DNA of 64,000 bases, taken from Streptomyces atratus. GTDB lineage: Bacteria > Actinomycetota > Actinomycetes > Streptomycetales > Streptomycetaceae. Location: NCBI RefSeq assembly GCF_014648655.1, contig NZ_BMRN01000011.1, positions 62,001 through 126,000 of the forward strand. The letters are read 5' to 3'. The notes below the pieces were generated by a model that did not search any database, was not told the DNA's origin, and saw nothing but the letters and a program-made list of their open reading frames with translations. Of the stretch, positions 51,653 to 60,079 are shown one piece after another; the stretch's first letter is position 1, and each line of letters starts with the position of its first letter. The translations under genes and the position numbers were made by a program.

Positions 51653-54094
51653 TCATGAAACAGCCGCCTGGTCGGCCGGTTTGGCGGGTCCCCCGCCACT
51701 GTCAGCGGGGTCCTCCTCATCCCCCACGGCGATCCCGCGCCGTTTGGAGACGTAGACCGCGCCGATGATGACGGCGACGGCGAGCACCGCCACCACCGCT
51801 CGTACGCCGACGCTCGCGTCCTGCCCGTAGCTGAACTGCACCACCGCCGGGGCGATGAGCAGCGCGACCAGGTTCATCACCTTGAGCAAGGGGTTGATCG
51901 CCGGTCCTGCCGTGTCCTTGAACGGGTCGCCGACCGTGTCCCCGATGACGGTCGCGGCATGGGCCTCGCTGCCCTTGCCGCCGTGATGACCGTCCTCGAC
52001 GAGCTTCTTGGCGTTGTCCCACGCACCACCGGAGTTGGCCAGGAAGACCGCCATCAGCGTGCCGGTACCGATGGCGCCCGCGAGATACGAACCCAGCGCC
52101 CCGACGCCGAGCGTGAACCCGACGGCGATCGGCGCCAGTACGGCGAGCAGGCCGGGCGTGGCGAGCTCGCGCAGGGCGTCCTTGGTGCAGATGTCGACGA
52201 CGCGCCCGTACTCCGGCTTCTCGCTGTAGTCCATGATCCCGGGATGCTCGCGGAACTGCCGGCGTACCTCGTAGACCACGGATCCGGCGGACCGGGACAC
52301 CGCGTTGATCGCCAGCCCGGAGAAGAGGAAGACGACCGCGGCACCGAGGATCAGGCCCACCAGGTTGTTGGGTTGCGAGATGTCCAGACTGAGTGTCATC
52401 CCCCCGGCCTTGGCCCCCACGCCGTCGACCGCGGTGGCGATCGCGTCGCGGTACGAACCGAAGAGCGCCGACGCCGCCAGGACGGCGGTGGCGATGGCGA
52501 TGCCCTTGGTGATGGCCTTTGTGGTGTTGCCGACGGCATCCAGGTCGGTGAGGACCTGAGCACCGGCGCCCGTGACGTCACCGGACATCTCCGCGATGCC
52601 CTGCGCGTTGTCGGAGACCGGGCCGAAGGTGTCCATGGCAACGATGACACCGACGGTGGTGAGCAGCCCGGTCCCCGCCAGGGCCACCGCGAAGAGCGCC
52701 AGTATGATCGACGTACCGCCGAGCAGGAACGCCCCGTAGACGCCCAGACCGATCAGTAGTGCCGTGTAGACGGCGGACTCCAGGCCGATGGCGATACCGG
52801 CAAGTACAACGGTGGCCGGCCCGGTCAGCGAGGACTTGCCGATGTCCCTGACGGGCCGCCGGTTGGTCTCGGTGAAGTAGCCGGTCAGCTGCTGGATCAG
52901 GGCGGCCAGCACGATGCCGATGGCGACGGCGACCAGGGCGAAGACCCGCGGGTCGCCGCCGTGCGAGGAGATGGCGGTGTCGGTGACGCCGTCCAGATCC
53001 GCGTACGAGGACGGCAGGTAGACGAAGACCGCCACGGCCACGAGGACGAGCGAGATCACCGCGGAGATGAAGAATCCGCGGTTGATGGCGGTCATCCCGC
53101 TGCGGTCGGCGCGCCGCGGGGCGACCGCGAAGATCCCGATCATCGCGGTGACCACGCCGATCGCCGGGACGATCAGCGGGAAGGCCAGCCCGGAGTCGCC
53201 GAAGGCGGCCTTGCCGAGGATGAGCGCCGCGACGAGCGTCACGGCGTACGACTCGAAGAGGTCGGCCGCCATGCCCGCGCAGTCACCGACGTTGTCGCCC
53301 ACGTTGTCGGCGATGGTGGCGGCATTGCGTGGGTCGTCCTCCGGGATGCCCTGCTCCACCTTGCCGACGAGGTCGGCGCCGACGTCCGCGGCCTTGGTGA
53401 AGATACCGCCTCCGACCCTCATGAACATGGCGATCAGCGCGGCGCCGAGACCGAAGCCCTCCAGCACCTTGGGCGCGTCGGCGGCATAGACGAGGACGAC
53501 ACAGGAAGCACCGAGCAGCCCGAGGCCCACGGTGATCATTCCGACCACGCCGCCGGTACGAAAAGCGATCTTCATCGCCTTGTGCGAAACAGCGGTGAGA
53601 TCCCTTTCGGGTTCCCCTTCCGCGGGAGTCGCCTCACGCGCAGCAGCAGCCACACGGACATTACTGCGTACGGCAAGCCGCATCCCGATGTATCCGGTGG
53701 CCGCCGAGAAAAGCGCACCCACCAGGAAGAACAACGAACGGCCCGCGCGCTGCGACCAGTTGTCGGCCGGAAGCAGCAGAAGCAGGAAGAAGACCACGAC
53801 GGCAAAGATGCCGACGGTGCGCAGCTGCCGGGCCAGATAGGCATTGGCGCCCTCCTGGACGGCTGCCGCGATCTCCTTCATGCGGTCGGTGCCCTCACCG
53901 GCCGCCAGCACCTGGCGCACCAGCAGCCGGGCGACGACCAGTGCGGCGATGGCGACGACCGCGACGGCGATCACGATGACGCGGTTTTCATCGGTGAGTA
54001 CCGCGGCCGCGAGAGATGCGGGTCGACCGGAAGGTGTGGAAAGTGCGGAATCTTGCGTCAGTCCTGCCAGTGGGGTGTTGAAGAACTCCGCCAT
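51653..54094 (-). CDS. hppA: membrane-bound proton-translocating pyrophosphatase (K+-independent type)
   Basis: H+-pumping pyrophosphatase of 813 residues with about 16 TM helices. The substrate loop DVGADLVGKVEQGIPEDDPRN and later GDTVGDPFKDTAGPAINPL bind Mg-PPi. The motif GNTTKAITKG has Lys526 where K+-dependent enzymes have Ala, pointing to the K+-independent H+-pump class. ATG at 54094 (MAEFFNT) follows AAGGAGGA. It uses PPi to energise the membrane, complementing the soluble Ppa at 6.3 kb. The C-terminal tail is hydrophilic. It stands alone downstream of the anti-sigma/bldG pair, separated by a terminator. Confidence 0.96.
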   Translation of the reverse strand: MAEFFNTPLAGLTQDSALSTPSGRPASLAAAVLTDENRVIVIAVAVVAIAALVVARLLVRQVLAAGEGTDRMKEIAAAVQEGANAYLARQLRTVGIFAVVVFFLLLLLPADNWSQRAGRSLFFLVGALFSAATGYIGMRLAVRSNVRVAAAAREATPAEGEPERDLTAVSHKAMKIAFRTGGVVGMITVGLGLLGASCVVLVYAADAPKVLEGFGLGAALIAMFMRVGGGIFTKAADVGADLVGKVEQGIPEDDPRNAATIADNVGDNVGDCAGMAADLFESYAVTLVAALILGKAAFGDSGLAFPLIVPAIGVVTAMIGIFAVAPRRADRSGMTAINRGFFISAVISLVLVAVAVFVYLPSSYADLDGVTDTAISSHGGDPRVFALVAVAIGIVLAALIQQLTGYFTETNRRPVRDIGKSSLTGPATVVLAGIAIGLESAVYTALLIGLGVYGAFLLGGTSIILALFAVALAGTGLLTTVGVIVAMDTFGPVSDNAQGIAEMSGDVTGAGAQVLTDLDAVGNTTKAITKGIAIATAVLAASALFGSYRDAIATAVDGVGAKAGGMTLSLDISQPNNLVGLILGAAVVFLFSGLAINAVSRSAGSVVYEVRRQFREHPGIMDYSEKPEYGRVVDICTKDALRELATPGLLAVLAPIAVGFTLGVGALGSYLAGAIGTGTLMAVFLANSGGAWDNAKKLVEDGHHGGKGSEAHAATVIGDTVGDPFKDTAGPAINPLLKVMNLVALLIAPAVVQFSYGQDASVGVRAVVAVLAVAVIIGAVYVSKRRGIAVGDEEDPADSGGGPAKPADQAAVS

Positions 54095-54281
54095 ACGTCC
54101 TCCTTGACGCTCAGCGCTCAAGACGTGGACGGATTGTAGGGAGCGGGAGCTGATCAAAACAGTGCGCGGTAAATGTAATTGACCTTAACGGCGGATCGGC
54201 AAATGATCGCGGTCACGGATCGACCCGAATGCAGTAATGGGGCAGGCACATTTTCCGTAGACCAATGATCACACAGAAATG

Positions 54282-54306
54282 AAAAAAGGCCCTGCTCAGC
54301 AGGGCC
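54282..54306 (-). terminator. terminator of the bldG-anti-sigma operon
   Basis: GGCCCTGC-TCA-GCAGGGCC (54288-54306), with A6 at 54282-54287 reading as T6 after the stem on the minus strand. This is a textbook rho-independent terminator 82 bp after the anti-sigma gene. Confidence 0.88.
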
Positions 54307-54388
54307 CAAAAGAGGGATCAAGAAATGGATCGGGGGATGACTTCGGAGGAATCGGGACGGTCGGACCGCCCGTGACGCCTGCGGCGCC

Positions 54389-54853
54389 TCAGGGAAGCAC
54401 CGTCACGGGCGTCTTCGGCCAGCTCATGCGGATCACTCCGCCGTTGGCCCCCGATCTGACTTCCACATCATCGACGAGGCCGCTGATGACTGCGAGACCC
54501 ATCTCGTCCTCGCCGTCGGCGTCGGCCTCGGAATCCGGACCGTCGAGTCCCACGCCGGGCGTGGCGCCGCGTGTTGCTGCGGGAGCGGGCTCGGCACCCG
54601 GCCCGGGCACCTCGTCGCCGACCTCGATGGAGAAGGACTTCTCCTCCTCGGTCAGAACGACGGAGACGGGAGCGGTGATGCCATGGCTGCGGTGCAGCCC
54701 GACTGCGCGGCTGCAGGCTTCACCGACGGCGAGTCTGACCTCGTCGAGCACGGCTTCATCGACCCCCGCCCGGCGCGCCACGGCGGCTGCCACGAGGCGG
54801 GCCGTCCTGACGTGTTCGGGCTGGGCGCTGAAGCGGAGTTCAACGGTGGCCAT
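54389..54853 (-). CDS. ATP-binding anti-sigma factor partner of BldG (RsbW-like)
   Basis: A 154-residue GHKL-fold protein, MATVELRFSAQPEHVRTARL, with the N-box-like LDEVRLAVGEACSRAVGLHR. The C-terminal part carries an acidic Asp/Glu insertion (about 105-125) before EMGLAVISGLVDDVEV. It follows bldG on the same strand, as in S. coelicolor (recall), where the pair controls differentiation and antibiotic production by partner switching. ATG at 54853 follows GAGGGGG. The open frame extends through the whole 420-bp spacer to 55228, but the extension is low-complexity and unlikely. Confidence 0.88.
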   Translation of the reverse strand: MATVELRFSAQPEHVRTARLVAAAVARRAGVDEAVLDEVRLAVGEACSRAVGLHRSHGITAPVSVVLTEEEKSFSIEVGDEVPGPGAEPAPAATRGATPGVGLDGPDSEADADGEDEMGLAVISGLVDDVEVRSGANGGVIRMSWPKTPVTVLP

Positions 54854-55273
54854 GCGATCCCCCTCAGACGTACGGGCGTGCATCCCAGGGGACCCGGGCG
54901 GGCTGCCCGACACCCCTGCTCTTCTTCCAGTCTTCTTCCAGTCTTGTTCCGGAACCGGCGAAGCCGTCGGCCGACCGGCTTGGTCGCCGACCTCCGGCCC
55001 ACTGACGGACAGGCTGTCGACTGACCGACAGGCGCCCGAACCGGCAGACGGCCTGTTCCCGAGCGGCCGAATGCCGAACAGCCGACCGTCAAGCAGTCGG
55101 CCGACAGACCGGACGCCGACCGGTTGCTCAGCGGTCGGGGTACTGGATACCCAGATCCCGACCACTGACTGCCCGACCGGCCGACTGCCTGGCTGAGGCA
55201 ATCGGCGGTCAGGCCGCCCGCCGGTCACGGCTACCGGTGCACCGACCGTGCCGAACCGGCCGCGGACCGACCG
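54854..55273 (-). other. 420-bp GGTCGG-rich spacer between bldG and anti-sigma gene
   Basis: The spacer is full of the pentamer CCGAC or its complement GTCGG: I count about fifteen in the 320 bp from 54950 to 55270, versus one or two expected at this GC content. No gene is supported, though one frame stays open throughout. It would be transcribed if bldG and the anti-sigma gene are read together. Confidence 0.65.
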
Positions 55274-55627
55274 TCAGTCGGTGGCCGCAACTGCCTCGTC
55301 GACCGTGGTGTGAATCGGGAACACCTTGGTCAGACCAGTGATCCGGAAGATCTTGAGAATGCGCTCCTGGTTGCAGACCAGGCGCAACGAGCCCTCATGG
55401 GCCCGGACACGCTTCAGGCCGCCCACGAGCACGCCGAGGCCGGTGGAGTCGAGAAAGTCGACTCCCTCCATGTCGACAACCAGGTGGTAGCTGCCGTCAT
55501 TCACCAACTCGACCAACTGCTCGCGCAGCTTGGGCGCGGTATACACATCAATCTCGCCACCGACCTCGACGACCGTACGGTCGCCACCAGGGCCGGACAC
55601 ATTGCGAGTCGACAAGGACAGGTCCAC
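55274..55627 (-). CDS. bldG: anti-sigma factor antagonist BldG (STAS domain)
   Basis: Anti-anti-sigma factor needed for aerial growth and antibiotic production in Streptomyces. The STAS domain covers nearly the whole 117 residues. The phosphorylated serine is Ser61 in DFLDSTGLGVLVGGLKRV. The sequence is nearly the same as I recall for S. coelicolor BldG (113 aa), except for a short Gly/Pro insertion (VSGPGGD) after residue 9. GTG start at 55627 follows GGAGGA. The anti-sigma gene follows downstream after an unusually repetitive spacer. It is divergent from the helicase gene. Confidence 0.96.
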   Translation of the reverse strand: MDLSLSTRNVSGPGGDRTVVEVGGEIDVYTAPKLREQLVELVNDGSYHLVVDMEGVDFLDSTGLGVLVGGLKRVRAHEGSLRLVCNQERILKIFRITGLTKVFPIHTTVDEAVAATD

Positions 55628-55705
55628 GGATCCTCCAGCACCTTGCTATCGAGCGGTCGCCCCTCGGTCTCCCCGGCGGAGCCAGGGGACGGATCGCCAG
55701 CCGCG

Positions 55706-58243
55706 ATGGCATTCAATCACTTACCAGCAGCCATGCACGACGCCTTGGGACCATTGTCCGTCATGCCAGTGACACACTCGGTGCCGATGGCCAAGAATCA
55801 CCGCCCCAGTCGACCACCCGAGAACAGGGACTCCCGCCCCTCTCCCGCCATGGTCCTCGACCGGCTCGCCGCAGCGGCGGGCCGGTCCGCGCGCATCACT
55901 CATACGGAGCACTTGCCCCCGCGTACGGGAACCCATGCCATCTGGCCCGATCGCATCCGGCCAGAAGTGATCGCCGCGATCCGAAAAGTCGGAATCGACC
56001 ACCCTTGGGCACACCAGGCGGCCGCCGCCGAGCATGCCCTGGACGGCGAATCCGTGGTCATCGCCACCGGCACGGCGTCCGGCAAGTCGCTCGCCTACCT
56101 CGCCCCGGTACTCACCGCACTGCTCGACGGCTCCGAGGCCCCGAACGGCCGTGGCGCGACCGCCCTGTATCTCGCCCCCACCAAGGCCCTGGCCGCCGAT
56201 CAGAGGCGAGCGGTGAAGGAACTCGCGGCGCCGCTCGGCAACGCCATCAGGCCCGCGGTCTACGACGGCGACACCCCGGTCGAGGAACGCGAGTGGGTGC
56301 GCCAGTACGCCAACTACGTCCTGACCAACCCCGACATGCTCCACCGCGGAATACTCCCGTCCCACCCCCGCTGGTCCTCCTTCCTGCGCACCCTGCGCTT
56401 CGTCGTCATCGACGAGTGCCACACCTACCGGGGTGTCTTCGGCTCCCACGTCGCCCAGGTGGTGCGCCGGCTACGCCGTCTGTGCGCCCGCTACGGAGCG
56501 AATCCGGTCTTCCTTCTCGCCTCGGCCACCGCGGCGGAGCCCTCCGTCGCGGCGGGCCGCCTCACCGGTCTCCCGGTCAAGGAGGTCGCCGACGACGCCT
56601 CGCCGCGCGGCGAAATGATCTTCGCCCTGTGGGAGCCGCCCCTCACCGAGCTGCATGGCGAGAAGGGCGCGCCCGTGCGCCGTACCGCCACTGCCGAGAC
56701 AGCCGACCTCCTCACCGATCTGACCGTCCAGGGCGTCCGCTCGGTCGCCTTCGTGCGCTCCCGGCGCGGCGCCGAACTGATCTCCGTCATCGCCAAGGAA
56801 CGCCTCGCCGAGGTGGACCGCTCCCTGCCTGCCCGGGTCGCCGCCTACCGCGGGGGTTATCTCCCCGAGGAACGCCGCGCCCTGGAGCGCGCCCTGCACT
56901 CCGGCCGACTGCTCGGCCTGGCCGCCACCACCGCCCTCGAACTCGGCGTCGATGTCTCCGGCCTGGACGCCGTCGTCATCGCGGGCTATCCCGGCACCAG
57001 GGCGTCGCTGTGGCAGCAGGCGGGCCGCGCCGGACGCTCCGGCCAGGGTGCCCTGGCGATCCTGGTGGCCCGCGACGACCCGTTGGACACCTTCCTTGTC
57101 CACCATCCCGAGGCGCTCTTCCAACAGCCCGTGGAGTCGACCGTCCTCGACCCGGACAACCCGTACGTCCTCGCCCCGCACCTGTGTGCCGCCGCTGCAG
57201 AGCTCCCGCTCACCGAGTCCGATCTGGAGCTCTTCGGCCCGGCCGTGGCCGAACTGCTGCCGCAGCTGGAGGCAGCGAAGCTGCTGCGCAAACGGGCATC
57301 GGGCTGGCACTGGACCCGCCGCGAGCGCGCCGCCGATCTCACCGACATCCGCGGCGAGGGCGGCCGCCCCGTCCAGATCGTCGAGGAGGGCACCGGCCGG
57401 CTGCTGGGCACCGTCGACGAACCGGCCGCGCACACCGCCGTCCACGAAGGCGCCGTCCACCTCCACCAGGGCCGCACCTATCTGGTCCGGAAGCTGGACC
57501 TGGAGGACTCGGTGGCCCTGGTCGAGGAGGCCAACCCGCCGTACTCGACGACCGCACGCGACACCACCGCCATCGCCGTCCTGGAGACCGACACCGAGAT
57601 CCCGTGGGGCGACGGACGGCTCTGCTACGGCTCCGTGGAAGTCACCAACCAGGTCGTCTCCTTCCTGCGTCGCAAACTGATCACCGGCGAGGTCCTCGGC
57701 GAGACCAAGCTGGATCTGCCGCCCCGCACTCTGCGCACGCGCGCCGTGTGGTGGACGGTCACGCAGGACCAGCTCGACACCGCCCGTATCAACCCGGAGA
57801 TCCTGGGCGGCGCCTTGCATGCCGCGGAGCACGCATCGATCGGGATGCTGCCGCTCTTCGCCACCTGCGACCGATGGGACATCGGTGGCGTCTCCGTGCC
57901 GTTGCACCCGGACACCCTGCTGCCCACGGTCTTCGTGTACGACGGTCATCCGGGCGGTGCCGGATTCGCCGAGCGGGCCTTCCACACCGCCCGTACGTGG
58001 CTGACCGCGACCCGCCAGGCCATCGCGTCCTGCGAATGCGAAGCGGGCTGCCCGTCCTGCATCCAATCCCCCAAGTGCGGCAACGGCAACGATCCGCTGC
58101 ACAAGCGGGGCGCCGTGCGCCTCCTCAGCGAACTCCTCCGGTCCGCTCCGCCGGACCCGGGGGAGCCGGGCCCTCCGGAACTGTCGGAGGCGACGGATCC
58201 GGAGAGCCGGGAGCAGCCGCCGAAGGACCGGCCCGGGACCTGA
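55706..58243 (+). CDS. DEAD/DEAH-box helicase with C-terminal MZB (DUF1998) domain
   Basis: A superfamily 2 helicase of about 845 residues. Motif I TGTASGKS is at 121-128, motif II DECH at 236-239 and motif III SAT in LLASATAAEP. Motifs V-VI are in GYPGTRASLWQQAGRAGRSGQG. The C-terminal cysteine cluster CECEAGCPSCIQSPKCG (about 775-792) is the MrfA/Hrq1-type metal-binding domain, seen in mitomycin-repair helicases. ATG at 55706 is chosen; 55763 and 55787 are later options, and the frame is open back to 55310. Its tail overlaps the convergent Rv3654c-like gene by 119 bp. Confidence 0.9.
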   Translation: MAFNHLPAAMHDALGPLSVMPVTHSVPMAKNHRPSRPPENRDSRPSPAMVLDRLAAAAGRSARITHTEHLPPRTGTHAIWPDRIRPEVIAAIRKVGIDHPWAHQAAAAEHALDGESVVIATGTASGKSLAYLAPVLTALLDGSEAPNGRGATALYLAPTKALAADQRRAVKELAAPLGNAIRPAVYDGDTPVEEREWVRQYANYVLTNPDMLHRGILPSHPRWSSFLRTLRFVVIDECHTYRGVFGSHVAQVVRRLRRLCARYGANPVFLLASATAAEPSVAAGRLTGLPVKEVADDASPRGEMIFALWEPPLTELHGEKGAPVRRTATAETADLLTDLTVQGVRSVAFVRSRRGAELISVIAKERLAEVDRSLPARVAAYRGGYLPEERRALERALHSGRLLGLAATTALELGVDVSGLDAVVIAGYPGTRASLWQQAGRAGRSGQGALAILVARDDPLDTFLVHHPEALFQQPVESTVLDPDNPYVLAPHLCAAAAELPLTESDLELFGPAVAELLPQLEAAKLLRKRASGWHWTRRERAADLTDIRGEGGRPVQIVEEGTGRLLGTVDEPAAHTAVHEGAVHLHQGRTYLVRKLDLEDSVALVEEANPPYSTTARDTTAIAVLETDTEIPWGDGRLCYGSVEVTNQVVSFLRRKLITGEVLGETKLDLPPRTLRTRAVWWTVTQDQLDTARINPEILGGALHAAEHASIGMLPLFATCDRWDIGGVSVPLHPDTLLPTVFVYDGHPGGAGFAERAFHTARTWLTATRQAIASCECEAGCPSCIQSPKCGNGNDPLHKRGAVRLLSELLRSAPPDPGEPGPPELSEATDPESREQPPKDRPGT

Positions 58244-58631
58244 CCGCCGGTTCGTACGGCCCGAAACTCGCCCGGGCCGTCACATCGGCGATCTCCCCAC
58301 GCACCGTGCACCGCACCACCACCGCCCCCTGTGCCGCGGCCACCTCCTCGGCCGCCCCGCACGCCTCCCCGGGCCCTTGCAGGGCCCGGTCGGCCGCGGC
58401 CAAGGCTGCCAGGTCCGCCGCACCGCCGGCCCGGTGCCGGGCGACCATCACCTGTCCGAGCGCCAGCACGACCGCGAACACCGCGCACAACGTGGCCGTG
58501 GTCATCGCCACCCACACCGTCGCCAGGCCTCTGTCCCGGTCCGGGGCCCGACCTCGATTCGGACCGTGATCCCCGCTCCTGTGCAGCCACCCGAGGACGG
58601 CCTTCCGGGCTCCCCCTCCTGTCCCGGTCAT
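58125..58631 (-). CDS. Rv3654c-like/TadG-type pseudopilin-associated protein
   Basis: A 168-residue protein with a Tad-type N-terminal segment: RGLATVWVAMTTATLCAVFAVVL is a single TM helix preceded by basic residues. A small extracytoplasmic domain follows with two cysteines (EACGAAEE, VVRCTVRG), then a Pro/Ser-rich tail. The ATG overlaps the stop of the TadE-like gene (ATGA at 58628-58631), so the two are coupled. The last 119 bp are antisense to the end of the helicase gene. In mycobacteria Rv3654c occupies the same position (recall). Confidence 0.82.
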   Translation of the reverse strand: MTGTGGGARKAVLGWLHRSGDHGPNRGRAPDRDRGLATVWVAMTTATLCAVFAVVLALGQVMVARHRAGGAADLAALAAADRALQGPGEACGAAEEVAAAQGAVVVRCTVRGEIADVTARASFGPYEPAVRSRAGPSAAAPGSPDPSPPTVPEGPAPPGPAERTGGVR

Positions 58632-59038
58632 GGCGTCACCCCCACAGTGTCCTCTGCAAGTGCTGCCGCATCCGCATGGAGCTTGAAGGCCAGTGGGCCG
58701 GGTCCGGGCATCGGCGCCGCCACTCGTACCCGCCACAGCTCCCCGGTCCGCTCCATCGCGACTTCGGCCCCACCGGGTGCCGCCGAACGAGTGGCTTCCA
58801 GCACCTGTGCCTCCGGTTCCGAGCGGGCCGCCGCCCTCGCCCCGGCCCTGGCCGCGTCCACGCAGCGGATCTGGGCGGAGGCGGCCATCAGCGCCCAGAC
58901 CAGCGCCAGGGCGAACACCACCAGCACCGGAATCGCCATGGCCGCTTCCGCCGTCACCGCCCCCCGGTCTCCACCCCCGCACACGGTCCTGGAACGACCT
59001 CCGGCGCACGCCCCGGAACTGCTCCTAGAACTTCGCAT
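58628..59038 (-). CDS. TadE-like minor pilin/pseudopilin
   Basis: A protein of up to 136 residues. The diagnostic part is DRGAVTAEAAMAIPVLVVFALALVWALM, with the G-x-x-x-x-E pattern of TadE pseudopilins and one TM helix. A soluble C-terminus follows (CVDAARAGARAAARSEPEAQ), the usual TadE helix. ATG at 59038 overlaps the 3' end of the DUF4244 gene and follows AAGGA; GTG at 58984, nearer the conserved region, is an alternative. It is the sixth gene of the tad operon. Confidence 0.85.
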   Translation of the reverse strand: MRSSRSSSGACAGGRSRTVCGGGDRGAVTAEAAMAIPVLVVFALALVWALMAASAQIRCVDAARAGARAAARSEPEAQVLEATRSAAPGGAEVAMERTGELWRVRVAAPMPGPGPLAFKLHADAAALAEDTVGVTP

Positions 59039-59225
59039 CGAGCGCGTCCTTGAGCAGTGACTGCAGTGCGGACATGACCGGCTGGCTGGTGACCACCTTG
59101 TAGAGCACCGCCGCGAACGCACAGGCCGCGATTGTCCCCACCGCATATTCGGATGTCGTCATTCCGTTGTCCGACCGGACTCGGCGCGCCATGCTCCGCA
59201 CCCAGCCCCTGATTCGCTGTGCCAT
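59025..59225 (-). CDS. DUF4244 Flp-pilin-like protein
   Basis: A 66-residue candidate major pilin. A basic N-terminus (RGWVRSMARRVRSDNG) precedes MTTSEYAVGTIAACAFAAVLY. The Glu five residues after the Gly and the hydrophobic helix are the type IVb prepilin pattern, so processing would fall after Gly. ATG at 59225 follows GGGGGG. Upstream lies a 40-bp AT-rich island between it and TadC, a probable private promoter. It corresponds to Rv3656c of mycobacteria (recall). Assembly into a pilus has not been shown. Confidence 0.85.
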   Translation of the reverse strand: MAQRIRGWVRSMARRVRSDNGMTTSEYAVGTIAACAFAAVLYKVVTSQPVMSALQSLLKDALDAKF

Positions 59226-59239
59226 TTCAACCCCCCGCG

Positions 59240-59288
59240 AAATACATAATTCATATCGCATAGATACTTACTAGTACTTTTCTGTCAC
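59240..59288 (-). promoter_or_regulatory. AT-rich promoter-like island before the pilin gene
   Basis: The 40 bp at 59241-59280 contain only 10 G/C, in a genome that is otherwise strongly GC-rich. On the minus strand GTGACA (59288-59283), which overlaps the tadC stop, is followed after 16-18 bp by TATCTATG, and TATGAATTATG lies further downstream. A pilin-specific promoter is plausible. Confidence 0.55.
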
Positions 59289-60079
59289 CCGTTGTGAAGC
59301 AGGCCGGTCGCCAGACCGATCACCACCGGCGCCACCCCGACCGCCAGGAAAGCGGGCAGAAAACAGAGCCCGACCGGTGCGGTGATCAGCACGCCTGCCC
59401 GCTGGGCGCGCGCCACGGCCGCGCTCGCCCGCTCCGCCCGCATCGCCTCGGCGAGCCGCGCCACCGGCTCCGCCGCCGGAGCCCCGGTCGACCCCGCCCG
59501 GTCCAGGCAGCGGGACAGCGCACCCGCGCCCGGTATCTCCCCGAACCGCCCCCAGGCCACCGCAGGTTCACCACCGAGCCGGATCTCCGCGGCCGTCCGC
59601 GCCAGACGCACGCCGACCGGTCCGCCCAGCGACTCCCCCACCGCCTCCGCCGCTTCTCGGGGCCCGGCTCCGGCAGAAATGCAGGCCGCCAAGAGGTCCG
59701 CCGCCAACGGGAGTTGCCGCGAGACCTGCGCCGCTTCCACAGCGCCGACCCCCGGTTCGCGGCTGCGCCGGGCCCGCTGCCACCTCCAGGCGCCGTACGC
59801 CCCTGCCAGCCCGGTAGCGAACCCCGGCAGGCCGCCGATCAGGACCACGCCTGTCGCCAAAGCACCCAGTGGCGCAATCCATTCCTTCACCCGGGCGCCG
59901 GAAACCGTCCGCCCGCGCCGACGCTTCTCCAGGCCGATGGCCAGCAGCACCGCACCCCGACGGTGTACCGTCCGCCTCTGCCGCCGTCCCGCCAGGGCGA
60001 GGGCCAGATACGCAGCCGCGCCCAGAACCGCCCACGCTGCCGCCGCCCGGTGGACGACTTCGCCGGTGACCCCGTTCAC
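59285..60079 (-). CDS. type II secretion F-family protein, TadC
   Basis: Membrane platform protein of the Tad system (264 aa). Helices flank a GspF domain (VSRQLPLAADLLAACISAGAGPREAAEAV), and the last two hydrophobic segments (VLITAPVGLCFLPAFLAVGV and VVIGLATGLL) fit the TadC topology. GTG at 60079 overlaps the TadB stop (GTGA) and follows GGGGAGG. It is transcribed after TadA and TadB; its end abuts the AT-rich region before the pilin gene. Confidence 0.88.
   Translation of the reverse strand: MNGVTGEVVHRAAAAWAVLGAAAYLALALAGRRQRRTVHRRGAVLLAIGLEKRRRGRTVSGARVKEWIAPLGALATGVVLIGGLPGFATGLAGAYGAWRWQRARRSREPGVGAVEAAQVSRQLPLAADLLAACISAGAGPREAAEAVGESLGGPVGVRLARTAAEIRLGGEPAVAWGRFGEIPGAGALSRCLDRAGSTGAPAAEPVARLAEAMRAERASAAVARAQRAGVLITAPVGLCFLPAFLAVGVAPVVIGLATGLLHNG

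Noticed and set aside
54854..55228. Extension of the anti-sigma protein through the whole spacer
   Set aside because: The added 125 residues are low-complexity and unlike the family, while ATG 54853 has a strong ribosome site.
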